Positions 1 to 7,085 of a stretch of DNA of 16,523 nt are shown one piece after another (the stretch's first letter is position 1; every line of letters starts with the position of its first letter). The translations under genes and the position numbers were made by a program. The DNA is taken from positions 1 through 16,523 of the forward strand of contig CAJLCS010000039.1 in NCBI GenBank assembly GCA_905205195.1, written 5' to 3'. Below the pieces are notes generated by a model that made no database searches, was not told where the DNA came from, and was given only the letters and a program-made list of their open reading frames with translations. This DNA comes from an uncultured Eubacteriales bacterium. Its GTDB lineage: Bacteria; Bacillota; Clostridia; Oscillospirales; Oscillospiraceae.

Positions 1-21
1 ATGGCATTCTCCTTTTCCGAT

Positions 22-73
22 TTCAGAACGACACCACGGTGCCGTCGATGGCGTTCAGGCAGATGAGGGGCTG
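22..73. repeat. 52-bp block identical to 1728-1779 (3' ends of paralogs)
   Basis: Positions 22-73 are identical, base for base, to 1728-1779, covering the last codons and stop of two lipoprotein paralogs. The surrounding coding sequence is much more diverged, as expected after gene conversion or very recent exchange. Confidence 0.9.
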
Positions 74-1525
74 ATCGGGGCCGTCGATGTCGGCACTGCT
101 CATGACCAGATTGCCGCTGTCCGCGCCGTAATAGTTGACGGTACCGTTGAGGGTAAAGAACGGAACGTAATAATAGGTATCGTCATCGCCGGGGGCCTTG
201 ATGCGGCCAAGGCTCAGATCGTAGTGAATCGACGTCAGGTCGATGGTACAGGTCAGCTTCTCCTTCTTGTAGGTTTCGTAGTCGGAAATCATCTTGGCGG
301 AGGGCAGACCGTAGCCGTTGCCGATGTCGCTGAGCTTCAGCTGGTTCAGGGCTTTTTCCAGCAGCTCGTCGGTGGTCATGGTCAGGACGTTGTCGTTGAG
401 GGTCTGCTTGACCGTCAGGGGCGAATCCATGCCAAAATACAGCAAGGCTCCATCCAAAGAAAAAGATAAGCAAATCAGCGTGCGATAATAAACCGGTGCA
501 TAAGTACCTTCGTCCAGCGTGCGGCTGGACAGCTGGCCGTTCAGCGCAGGAACACCGTTAAACACCGGTACGACATCAACTGCAATGGAGTACCAGGCAC
601 GCGGTCCGGTACCTTGCACCTCGGGAGAAACTTCCGCAATCTGCCACTGGTCCATGCCCAGCGCATTCAGGCGGTCCAGAATGGTCTGGGCTTTGTCCCG
701 GACTGCATCCAACTGCTGCTGCGTCGGTTTGCACGTTTGAAGCAGCTGTGCATAAATCGCTTCCTGATCCGAGATATAGGAATTATAACGGTGTCCACCA
801 ACCTGAATACTGATCGCATTGAGTCGATAGTCCCTTTGATCCCGGGATGTTGCAACCAATCCATACTCCCAACCGGACGTTTCCGCATCCGCGCGAATTT
901 CCAAAGTTCCGGTCTCATCGAGCTGATATGCACTTTCCTTTTTGAAGGTCCATTGACACGGTGTATGCGGATTTTCCGCCGGGGCCGTGGGCAGAGACGC
1001 ACTCCAAGCACTCAATGTGCGCTGAATCACGTCGATTCTGTGGTTATTTTCTTCCGGGTCACTTTCCGAATAATATGGCCCCTCCAATTCTTTCAGGCCC
1101 TCCTCGGTAGCATACGGTGACCAAAGCGTAATCTTCTTCTGAAGCGCAGATTTGGAAAACGGTACTTCCGCGTCCGGCTCATATTCGTAGAAAGAAGCAT
1201 CCGGCAGGACGGCCCGTGCAATCTGTCTGACCTCCTCACCGGATAAAAAATGAGGGACCACTTCAACGACTGGAGCGGTCTTATGGAGCAATTCCTGATC
1301 AATATTCAAGTTGAACGTGATGCTGCCGTCGGTGCTGGTAAACTGATCGTGATAACTCACCTGCTCCGCAGCGCCCTCCGACGGGGTGGTGCCGGTCTGC
1401 TGCGCCCGATTCAGAAACGCCTGATGGTCCTTCCGGGTGACGGCGTTTTGGGTCGGGTTTGCCTGACAGGCTGTCAGGAGCAGCGCTGCCGACATAAGGA
1501 CCAACGCAAGGATTCTCTTGCCCAT
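23..1525 (-). CDS. Third tandem DUF6034-like lipoprotein
   Basis: Predicted secreted, membrane-anchored lipoprotein of 500 aa; function unknown. An N-terminal signal peptide (Lys3-Arg4, then a hydrophobic stretch) ends in the lipobox LLTAC with acylated Cys20. The rest has no membrane segment and looks like an exported soluble domain. Shared blocks with the next two genes include DGSITFNL, a VVEVVPHFLSGEE block, a SKSALQKKITLW block, a tyrosine-rich DDDTYYYVPFF block and an Asp-Ser-Gly block near the end. The overall pattern resembles clostridial proteins labelled DUF6034, from memory only. The start is ATG at 1525: the AGGAGG at 1531-1536 is 5 nt away, whereas the in-frame ATG at 1528 is only 2 nt away. 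It has its own promoter (1599-1627). Just past the stop is AAAAGGAG, which suggests another minus-strand gene begins at or beyond the window edge. Confidence 0.85.
   Translation of the reverse strand: MGKRILALVLMSAALLLTACQANPTQNAVTRKDHQAFLNRAQQTGTTPSEGAAEQVSYHDQFTSTDGSITFNLNIDQELLHKTAPVVEVVPHFLSGEEVRQIARAVLPDASFYEYEPDAEVPFSKSALQKKITLWSPYATEEGLKELEGPYYSESDPEENNHRIDVIQRTLSAWSASLPTAPAENPHTPCQWTFKKESAYQLDETGTLEIRADAETSGWEYGLVATSRDQRDYRLNAISIQVGGHRYNSYISDQEAIYAQLLQTCKPTQQQLDAVRDKAQTILDRLNALGMDQWQIAEVSPEVQGTGPRAWYSIAVDVVPVFNGVPALNGQLSSRTLDEGTYAPVYYRTLICLSFSLDGALLYFGMDSPLTVKQTLNDNVLTMTTDELLEKALNQLKLSDIGNGYGLPSAKMISDYETYKKEKLTCTIDLTSIHYDLSLGRIKAPGDDDTYYYVPFFTLNGTVNYYGADSGNLVMSSADIDGPDQPLICLNAIDGTVVSF
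168..208. repeat. 41-bp block identical to 1877-1917 (lipoprotein paralogs)
   Basis: Positions 168-208 match 1877-1917 exactly. The block encodes the Gly-Arg-Ile-Lys-Ala-Pro-Gly-Asp-Asp-Asp-Thr-Tyr-Tyr-Tyr region. The sequence on either side diverges at both DNA and protein level. Confidence 0.9.
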
Positions 1526-1550
1526 CATGACCTCCTATTCTGTTGGCGGG

Positions 1551-1576
1551 AGCCATGCGCCCGAAGGCGCACGGCT
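1551..1576 (-). promoter_or_regulatory. UUCG-loop hairpin in the leader of the third lipoprotein gene
   Basis: Read on the minus strand, AGCCGTGCGCC (1576-1566), loop TTCG, GGCGCATGGCT (1561-1551) forms an 11-bp stem with one G-U pair. It lies between the promoter (-10 at 1599-1604) and the AGGAGG site (1531-1536), so it would be in the 5' untranslated region. No U-tract follows on the minus strand, so it is more likely an mRNA-stabilising or regulatory hairpin than a terminator. On the plus strand it is followed by T-rich sequence and could stop antisense transcription. Confidence 0.6.
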
Positions 1577-1598
1577 TTGGTTTGGTTCATCCGTTTAC

Positions 1599-1627
1599 AT
1601 AATAGCACAGGCTGTATTTTCCGTCAA
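1599..1627 (-). promoter_or_regulatory. Promoter of the third lipoprotein gene
   Basis: On the minus strand, TTGACG (1627-1622), a 17-bp spacer and TATTAT (1604-1599) form a near-consensus housekeeping sigma promoter. It gives a leader of roughly 65-70 nt and lets this copy be expressed separately from the two upstream paralogs. Confidence 0.75.
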
Positions 1628-1675
1628 TTCTCACTTTATCCAAATTTTATGGAATGATTTTAGTCACCTTGAATA

Positions 1676-1728
1676 ACAGGAAAAATATTGCTTTTTTCTG
1701 CACTTCTAAGACGAAATATTTTTTCTGT
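1676..1728 (-). terminator. AT-rich inverted repeat after the second lipoprotein gene
   Basis: Directly after the stop of the gene ending at 1729 lies a 14-nt inverted repeat (1715-1728 against 1676-1689) with one mismatch and a 25-nt loop. The second arm, read on the minus strand, is AATATTTTTCCTGT. The stem is AT-rich and the U-run sits inside it, so this is at best a weak intrinsic terminator. Confidence 0.35.
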
Positions 1729-3225
1729 TCAGAACGACACCACGGTGCCGTCGATGGCGTTCAGGCAGATGAGGGGCTGGTCGGCGGCGCCGCCGAAATC
1801 GGTGCTGGTGAGGTAGAGGGTGCCGCTGTCCTTGCCGTAGTAGCTGGTTTTACCACCGAGGATGAAGAAGGGCGTATAATAATAGGTATCGTCATCGCCG
1901 GGGGCCTTGATGCGGCCGAGGGCATAGCGCATGGAGGTTATCTCTATCTCGCAGACAATGTCTTCCTTATAAAACGTTTCCCGGTCCTCGATCATCTCTG
2001 CTGACGGAATGCCCAGACCGCTTTTGGCATCGCTGAGCCGGAACTGGCTCACAGCCTTCTGCATCAGCTCTTCCCGGGGCATCAGCGCCGCGTTTTCGTT
2101 GATGACCTGCTGTGCATCCATCATGCTGCCAACGTTGTAATATATCAGTTCGCCGGTTGCGGCGTAATCGATCTGAATACGAGGAAGGTAATAACGCGGC
2201 GCATAATCCTCCTCGCCGATCATCTTCATGAGCAGTTGGTCGGACATGGTGGCCATGCCGCTGTACACCGGGACCGCTTCAAAGGCAATGCGATACTCCG
2301 TCGCTGTATTGCCCTCTTCGGTCTCCACTTTCGGTTCCGTCAGTTCCCACTGGCCCAGCGACGCAGCCTCCAGCCGGTCGAGAATAACCTGCGCTTTGAC
2401 TCTGGCCGCTTCGATCTGCTCCTGTGTAGGAGGTGCCGTTCTGGTCAGCTTCGCAATCCAGACCGACATATCATAGCTGTCTATGTCCATGCCAAGCTGC
2501 ACGCCAAAATGGGAAAGGCGATAATCCTTCTGGTTCCGTTTGACTGCCAGTAGATTGTAACTCAAGTGGTTGGCGTCATCGAACACTGCCGCGCAAATCT
2601 GTTGACTGCCTGTTTCCGGGGAGCCGTAATGACTTTCCGACTGGAAAGCCCACGCGCAGGACGGCAAGGGGCGTTCCTCCGGGGCTGTTTCCAGCATTTC
2701 GTTCCAGCGGCGCAGATTTCCCTGAATCTGTGCCAGTGCCAGCTTGTTGTCCTCCTCATCTGCCTCATAAGTGGTTCCATAGAGCTGCTGCACGGCTTCC
2801 ATGGTGGCGTAAGGGGTCCACAGGGCGATTTTCTCCCGCAGGTCGGCTTTAGAATAGCGATTTTCTACGGTGGGGTCCTGCTCGTAAAAGGATGCGTCCG
2901 GGAATGCGGCCAGCGCCGCCTGATGGACTTCTTCGCCGGTCATGAAATGGGGGGCCACTTCCACCACAGGAAAAGCCCGGTAGGGCAGCTCCGTATCAAT
3001 ATCCAGTCGGATGGTGACGCTGCCATCGGTACTGGTGAATTCTTCCTGATATTGCACCCGCTCCGGGGTAGTGTCCGCCGGGATTTCGGCGGATTTCTTC
3101 GCTTTTTCGAGGAAAACGCGATTATCCTTCCCGGTGACGACGCTCTGGGTGGGGGTAGACTGGCAGGCGGACAGGGAAAGGGCTGCCGCGCAGGCCAGCA
3201 GGCCGGCGATCCATCGTTTGATCAT
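1729..3225 (-). CDS. Second tandem DUF6034-like lipoprotein
   Basis: Predicted lipoprotein of 498 aa; function unknown. The signal peptide MIKRWIAGLL... ends in lipobox LSLSAC with Cys21. It aligns along its whole length with the lipoprotein encoded at 23-1525: the same DGSVTIRLDID block, VVEVAPHFMTGEE, a SKADLREKIALW-type block, and a C-terminal RIKAPGDDDTYYY segment. The last residues, from DQPLICLNAIDG to the end, are identical to that neighbour. The start ATG at 3225 has AGGAGG at 3231-3236, 5 nt away. Only 33 bp separate it from the upstream paralog ending at 3259, with no promoter visible there, so the two are probably cotranscribed. Expected location is the outer face of the cytoplasmic membrane. 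A role in envelope sensing or as a substrate chaperone would be speculation. Confidence 0.85.
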   Translation of the reverse strand: MIKRWIAGLLACAAALSLSACQSTPTQSVVTGKDNRVFLEKAKKSAEIPADTTPERVQYQEEFTSTDGSVTIRLDIDTELPYRAFPVVEVAPHFMTGEEVHQAALAAFPDASFYEQDPTVENRYSKADLREKIALWTPYATMEAVQQLYGTTYEADEEDNKLALAQIQGNLRRWNEMLETAPEERPLPSCAWAFQSESHYGSPETGSQQICAAVFDDANHLSYNLLAVKRNQKDYRLSHFGVQLGMDIDSYDMSVWIAKLTRTAPPTQEQIEAARVKAQVILDRLEAASLGQWELTEPKVETEEGNTATEYRIAFEAVPVYSGMATMSDQLLMKMIGEEDYAPRYYLPRIQIDYAATGELIYYNVGSMMDAQQVINENAALMPREELMQKAVSQFRLSDAKSGLGIPSAEMIEDRETFYKEDIVCEIEITSMRYALGRIKAPGDDDTYYYTPFFILGGKTSYYGKDSGTLYLTSTDFGGAADQPLICLNAIDGTVVSF

Positions 3226-3258
3226 AATACCCTCCTTTTGATATGCGACTATGATTCT

Positions 3259-4734
3259 TTATTCTCCTTTGGGGTCCAGGCGAAACTGGGTGGTGTTCAC
3301 GGTTTTGATGGCTTCGCCGGTGACGGCATCGACGGCCACCAGCGTCTCCGGCATTTGGCTCTCGTAATAGACGGTACCGGTGTCCTTGCCCACGCAGCGG
3401 ACGGTGCCCCGCAGGACCAGGCAGGGGGTATAGGCGTACACGTCCTTCCCGGCGGAGTCCGTCCGGGCAAGCCGGTACTCCAGTGCGGTGGCTGTGACCG
3501 TCGTATTGACCGCTTCGGAATCGGCGGCAACCTCCCAATTCCCCAGAGAGGGTTCCCAGGCCTTGGCCCGGTAGGGCTCGGCAAATTCCTTTGTGTTTTT
3601 CAGAGCCTCTTTGGCTTTCTCCAGCAGCTCTTCCTCCGGCAGGACCTCCAGCGGGCGGGTGGTTTTTTCCGTCAGCGGGGAGATCAGGGAGAAATTCGTC
3701 AGGCGTCCGTCGGCGGAAAAGCCGAAGTCCGCCGAGGTCTGCTCCCAGTCGGATTGATAGGTGTCGCCATCATCTTTTGCAGGCGGGCTGAACTGGGGCT
3801 TCTGGTGGACAGCCGGCATACCGTCCACCACCGGCGAGGCGCCGATGTGGACCGTGTATTCCGGTGTCTCGCCATAGGTCCGGGTTTCGATGTACAGCCG
3901 GTCCAGCTGCCAGGGCCCCAGATTCAGCGCCTGCAGAATCTGCTCCGCCTTCTGCTGCAGGGCAGTCAGCTGCTCGTCGGTGGGCAGCGGCGTCCGGCAC
4001 AGACCGGCGACGAAATACCGGTGGTTCAGATTTTCTCCGCCGCCGGAAATGGCATTCTCCGGCAGGATCAAGGGGCCATCGACCTTCCGAATGCCCGCCG
4101 CCGCCATGCAGATGCCGCCGGGGTCCTCCGCCATGGTGTCGTTCTTGTACACCGCAAAGTGATAAGGGATTTCGCCCACCGTCAGCTGGGCGGCCAGCTC
4201 GTCAAAGTCCTTCTCCCGGTTCATTTTGGAAATCATTTCCTGCGAATAGTGATAGTCCATGTACTTCCGGTAGGTCCAGCGGCACGGCTCGTGGGGATTT
4301 TCCTCGGCGGTTTCCAGCCGCTCCCCGTACTGTGCGAGCTGCCGCTTCACATCCTCCATACAGGCATCCGTGGGCGGGGCGCCGTACAGCTCCGTCAGGG
4401 CCTCCTTCGTGCCGTAGCGGGTCCAGCGGTCCAGCATGGTCTGTATTTCTGCCTTGGAATAACGAATCAGTACGCCCGGCTCCGCTTCCTGATAGTCGGC
4501 GTCGCCGAACAGGGTCCGGGCCAGGCACCGGGCGTTCTCCGCGGTGAGATAATACGGCTCCACCTCCACAGCGCGGGGATTTTCCAGCGTCTGGCGGGTT
4601 TCCAGCGCCATGCGGAAATCGGCGCTGCCGTCCTTGTTGGAAAAGCGCTCCGTGACCCGGGCGCCGGTGCCGCAGGCCGTCAGGGTCAGGCAGGCCATGG
4701 CCGCCGCAGCGAAACGGATGAAACGGTGTTTCAT
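3259..4734 (-). CDS. First tandem DUF6034-like lipoprotein, head of operon
   Basis: Predicted lipoprotein of 491 aa; function unknown. The signal peptide MKHRFIRFAAAAMA... ends in lipobox LTLTAC with Cys21. It is the most divergent of the three paralogs but keeps the order of blocks: NKDGSADFRMALE, AVEVEPYYLTAE, YSKAEIQTMLDRWTRYGTKE, and near the C-terminus a Val-Gly-Lys-Asp-Thr-Gly-Thr-Val segment. Its tail (about 18 residues beyond the shared block) differs from the identical tails of the other two. The longer reading from ATG 4770 is rejected because that codon lies inside the -10 box (4766-4771). ATG 4734 has AGGAGG at 4743-4748 with 8 nt spacing and begins a proper signal peptide. Confidence 0.85.
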   Translation of the reverse strand: MKHRFIRFAAAAMACLTLTACGTGARVTERFSNKDGSADFRMALETRQTLENPRAVEVEPYYLTAENARCLARTLFGDADYQEAEPGVLIRYSKAEIQTMLDRWTRYGTKEALTELYGAPPTDACMEDVKRQLAQYGERLETAEENPHEPCRWTYRKYMDYHYSQEMISKMNREKDFDELAAQLTVGEIPYHFAVYKNDTMAEDPGGICMAAAGIRKVDGPLILPENAISGGGENLNHRYFVAGLCRTPLPTDEQLTALQQKAEQILQALNLGPWQLDRLYIETRTYGETPEYTVHIGASPVVDGMPAVHQKPQFSPPAKDDGDTYQSDWEQTSADFGFSADGRLTNFSLISPLTEKTTRPLEVLPEEELLEKAKEALKNTKEFAEPYRAKAWEPSLGNWEVAADSEAVNTTVTATALEYRLARTDSAGKDVYAYTPCLVLRGTVRCVGKDTGTVYYESQMPETLVAVDAVTGEAIKTVNTTQFRLDPKGE

Positions 4735-4765
4735 GAAAGATTCCTCCTTTTCTTGAGTTACCATA

Positions 4766-4794
4766 ATCATACAGCAAGTTTACATAAATGTCAA
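4766..4794 (-). promoter_or_regulatory. Promoter of the lipoprotein operon
   Basis: On the minus strand, TTGACA (4794-4789), a 17-bp spacer and TATGAT (4771-4766) closely match the sigma-A consensus. The predicted transcript starts near 4759, about 25 nt before the ATG at 4734. It is divergent from the transporter promoter at 4857-4885. Confidence 0.8.
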
Positions 4795-4856
4795 TCGGCA
4801 GTCTGACAGAAAATGGCTGCAAGATTTTGTCACGATTGTACAAAGGCAGGAAGATC

Positions 4857-4885
4857 TTGACATTTCGGCGAAATTTCCTTATACT
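4857..4885 (+). promoter_or_regulatory. Promoter of the NSS transporter gene
   Basis: TTGACA (4857-4862), a 17-bp spacer and TATACT (4880-4885) give a perfect -35 and one mismatch in the -10. The predicted start of transcription is near 4892, which rules out the upstream ATG at 4788 as the translation start. A perfect 8-bp palindrome TTGTACAA (4836-4843) lies 13 bp upstream of the -35 and could be an operator. Confidence 0.85.
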
Positions 4886-4931
4886 AAGGAAAAAACAGGC
4901 GGAATTTTGCCTGAATCGAGGAGTATGGACT

Positions 4932-6290
4932 GTGGAACGAGAATCTTTCAAGTCGCGGCTGGGATTTCTGCTGGTCAGCGCAGGCTGCGCCGTGGGCATC
5001 GGAAACGTGTGGCGGTTTCCCTATGTGGTCGGAGAAAACGGCGGCGGGCTGTTTGTGGCGCTGTATCTGGTGATGCTGGTGATTCTGGGGCTGCCGGTGC
5101 TGACCATGGAGCTGGCCGTGGGCCGGGCCAGCCGGAAAAGCGCCATTCTGGCCTACAAAACGCTGGAAAAGCCCGGAAACCGGTGGCATCTGCACGGCTG
5201 GTTCGCCGTGGTGGGGTGCTATCTGCTGATGATGTACTACACCACCGTGTCCGGCTGGATGCTGAACTATTTCTTCAAATTCCTCACCGGGACCTTCCGG
5301 CCCGGGATGGACGCCGCCGCCAGCGCGGAGATTTTCGACAAGATGCTGCAAAATCCTGGGGAAATGGGGTTCTGGATGGCCGTTACCGTCATCGCCGGGG
5401 CGCTGATTTGCAACATCGGCGTGCGGAATGGGCTGGAACGGGTGAGCAAGGTGATGATGAGCGCCCTGTTCCTGCTGATTCTGGTACTGGCTATTCACAG
5501 TCTGACGCTGCCCGGCGCCGGAGAGGGCGTGCGGTTCTATCTGGTGCCCAGCGTGAACAACGTGAAGGCCGCGGGGCTGGGCAACGTGGTCGCCGCCGCC
5601 ATGAATCAGTCGTTTTTCACCCTGAGTCTGGGCATTGCAGCCATGGAAATCTTCGGCAGCTACATGAGCCGGGAGCACACCCTGCTGGGAGAGGGCATCC
5701 AGATCTGCGGGCTGGACACCTTCGTGGCCATCACCGCCGGGCTGATTATCTTCCCCGCCTGCTTCAGCTACGGGGTGGAGGTGACCTCCGGGCCGAGCCT
5801 GATTTTCATCACGCTGCCCAACGTGTTCGTCAACATGACCGGCGGCCGGGTGTGGGGGGCGCTGTTCTTCCTGTTTATGACCTTCGCCTCCTTCTCCACC
5901 GTGATTGCGGTGATCGAGAACATCATGGCCACCTGCATGGACACCTTCGGCTGGAGCCGGAAAAAGGCCGCCCTGATCAACGGCGGGCTGATTCTGCTGG
6001 CCAGCATTCCCTGCGTGCTGGGCTACAATCTGTGGAGCGGGTTCCGGCCCATCGGCGGCCGGGATGTGCTGGACAGCGAGGATTTTCTGGTGAGCAATAT
6101 TCTGCTGCCCCTGGGGTCGCTGGTGTATCTGCTGTTCTGCGTCACCAAGTGGGGCTGGGGCTTTGACCGGTATCTGGCGGAGGCCAACGCCGGGGTCGGG
6201 CCAAAGGTGCAGCCGTGGATGAAGTGGTTTTTCCGGATTGTGCTTCCGGCGATGATTCTTGCCATTTTTGTGATCGGACTGATCGGATAA
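4932..6290 (+). CDS. Sodium-dependent transporter, NSS (SNF) family
   Basis: Predicted Na+-coupled symporter of 452 aa for an amino acid or related amine in the cytoplasmic membrane. The NSS hallmark in TM1 is clear: SAGCAVGIGNVWRFPY at residues 16-31, followed by VVGENGGG. The unwound TM6 region appears as NQSFFTLSLGIAAMEIFGSY. The rest is a series of hydrophobic segments, and the length fits the bacterial 11-12-helix LeuT/MhsT/Tyt1 type. The substrate cannot be read from the sequence. The start is GTG 4932, with GAGGAG at 4918-4923 (8 nt spacing) and a promoter at 4857-4885. The ATG at 4788 lies upstream of the promoter, and the ATG at 4925 is out of frame. The gene is monocistronic, with a terminator right after the stop. 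Confidence 0.95.
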   Translation: MERESFKSRLGFLLVSAGCAVGIGNVWRFPYVVGENGGGLFVALYLVMLVILGLPVLTMELAVGRASRKSAILAYKTLEKPGNRWHLHGWFAVVGCYLLMMYYTTVSGWMLNYFFKFLTGTFRPGMDAAASAEIFDKMLQNPGEMGFWMAVTVIAGALICNIGVRNGLERVSKVMMSALFLLILVLAIHSLTLPGAGEGVRFYLVPSVNNVKAAGLGNVVAAAMNQSFFTLSLGIAAMEIFGSYMSREHTLLGEGIQICGLDTFVAITAGLIIFPACFSYGVEVTSGPSLIFITLPNVFVNMTGGRVWGALFFLFMTFASFSTVIAVIENIMATCMDTFGWSRKKAALINGGLILLASIPCVLGYNLWSGFRPIGGRDVLDSEDFLVSNILLPLGSLVYLLFCVTKWGWGFDRYLAEANAGVGPKVQPWMKWFFRIVLPAMILAIFVIGLIG

Positions 6291-6298
6291 GACAGCAA

Positions 6299-6334
6299 CG
6301 CGCCCCGGTGCCGGATGGCATCGGGGCGCGTTTT
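6299..6334 (+). terminator. Terminator between convergent genes
   Basis: CGCGCCCCGGTGCC (6299-6312), loop GGAT, GGCATCGGGGCGCG (6317-6330) forms a 14-bp GC-rich stem with one wobble, followed by TTTT. It ends transporter transcription. It probably also serves the phosphoribosyltransferase gene arriving from the other side, although the U-tract in that direction is poor (TTGCTG). Confidence 0.85.
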
Positions 6335-6353
6335 GATTGGGAATGGGGTTCGG

Positions 6354-6908
6354 TCAGGCCTTGATCGTGCCGTCGGAGTTGAACAGGGGCAGTTTTTCCA
6401 GATAGACCAGATCCGGGCGGTCCTGGGCGTCGCCCTCGGCCAGAATGGCCATCCGGCCCACGATGTTGCCGCCGGCCTGCGCCACCAGCGCTTCCAGCGC
6501 CGCCAGACTTTCGCCGGTGGAAATCACGTCGTCCACCACCAGAATCCGCTTGCCCTTCATGAGCTTGGCGTCGGCGCCGTCCAGGTACAGGTGCTGCTCG
6601 TTGGCGGTGGTAATGGAGTTCACGGTCACGCTGAACAGGTCCTGCATATACAGCTTGGGACCCTTCCGGGCCAGGAAATACTTCTTGTCACCGGCCTGAC
6701 GGGCCATTTCGTGGGCCAGCGGGATGCCCTTGGACTCGGCGGTAATGATGTAATCGTATTCCGGAGCCTTGGCCAGCAGCTCCCGGGCGCAGGCAGCCGT
6801 CAGGTCCGGGTCGCCCAGAATCACAAAGCCGGCAATGTATAGGTCATCGGAAACCTTGCAGATCGGCAGATCCCGTTCCAGGCCTGCCACAGTCATATGA
6901 TAATACAT
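6354..6908 (-). CDS. Type I phosphoribosyltransferase (adenine/xanthine PRT-like)
   Basis: Cytoplasmic enzyme of 184 aa predicted to transfer ribose 5-phosphate from PRPP to a purine base (salvage) or related acceptor. The PRPP-binding loop is ILVVDDVISTGES at residues 122-134, with the acidic pair and the STGES phosphate loop intact. Upstream are ITAESKGIPLAHEMAR (55-70), the usual loop of APRT/XPRT-type enzymes, and ARKGPKLYMQ, the substrate-loop region. Family assignment is solid; the exact base is not. Nucleobase specificity depends on hood residues that cannot be judged here. The start is ATG 6908, with AAGGAG ending at 6918 (9 nt spacing). The in-frame ATG at 6929 lies upstream of that Shine-Dalgarno and only about 9 nt from the predicted transcription start, so it is rejected. 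The gene appears to be a single-gene transcription unit. Confidence 0.9.
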   Translation of the reverse strand: MYYHMTVAGLERDLPICKVSDDLYIAGFVILGDPDLTAACARELLAKAPEYDYIITAESKGIPLAHEMARQAGDKKYFLARKGPKLYMQDLFSVTVNSITTANEQHLYLDGADAKLMKGKRILVVDDVISTGESLAALEALVAQAGGNIVGRMAILAEGDAQDRPDLVYLEKLPLFNSDGTIKA

Positions 6909-6944
6909 GGGAGATTGCTCCTTTTTCATTCAAGTTACAGCATC

Positions 6945-6972
6945 ATTATACCGCCGTGGCAAAAAAAGTCAA
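6945..6972 (-). promoter_or_regulatory. Promoter of the phosphoribosyltransferase gene
   Basis: On the minus strand, TTGACT (6972-6967), a 16-bp spacer and consensus TATAAT (6950-6945). The run of T just after the -35 also forms the tail of a leftward terminator-like hairpin (6973-6994). Confidence 0.8.
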
Positions 6973-6994
6973 GGGCGGGCCGGTTTTTCCGCCC
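6961..6994 (-). terminator. Leftward terminator-like hairpin upstream of the PRT promoter
   Basis: Read on the minus strand, GGGCGG (6994-6989), a 10-nt loop, CCGCCC (6978-6973), then TTGACTTTTTTT. This would stop leftward transcription coming out of the phage cassette before it reaches the phosphoribosyltransferase gene. The stem is short (6 bp), so confidence is moderate. Confidence 0.5.
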
Positions 6995-7020
6995 AACGAA
7001 AAAAGAAATTCAATTTTTTA

Positions 7021-7058
7021 CGGGAGTTGCACCTTTTCGTGCAACTCCCGCTTCTTTT
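7021..7058 (+). terminator. Rightward terminator-like hairpin in front of the phage cassette
   Basis: CGGGAGTTGCAC (7021-7032), loop CTTTTC, GTGCAACTCCCG (7039-7050) is a perfect 12-bp stem followed by CTTCTTTT. No rightward gene precedes it, and the first cassette gene starts 27 bp after the U-tract. It is either an insulating terminator that keeps outside transcription out of the cassette, or an attenuator in the cassette leader. Confidence 0.7.
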
Positions 7059-7085
7059 GGACCCAGGGGTGAAGGGAGGTTACAT

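Noticed and set aside
2566..4806. Plus-strand open frame of 746 codons
   Set aside because: It is antisense to two lipoprotein genes and has low-complexity Gly/Arg/Gln content. It has no domain signature and no supporting ribosome site was found.
6354..6929. Phosphoribosyltransferase start at 6929
   Set aside because: The Shine-Dalgarno lies downstream of that codon, and the predicted transcription start leaves almost no leader. ATG 6908 fits.
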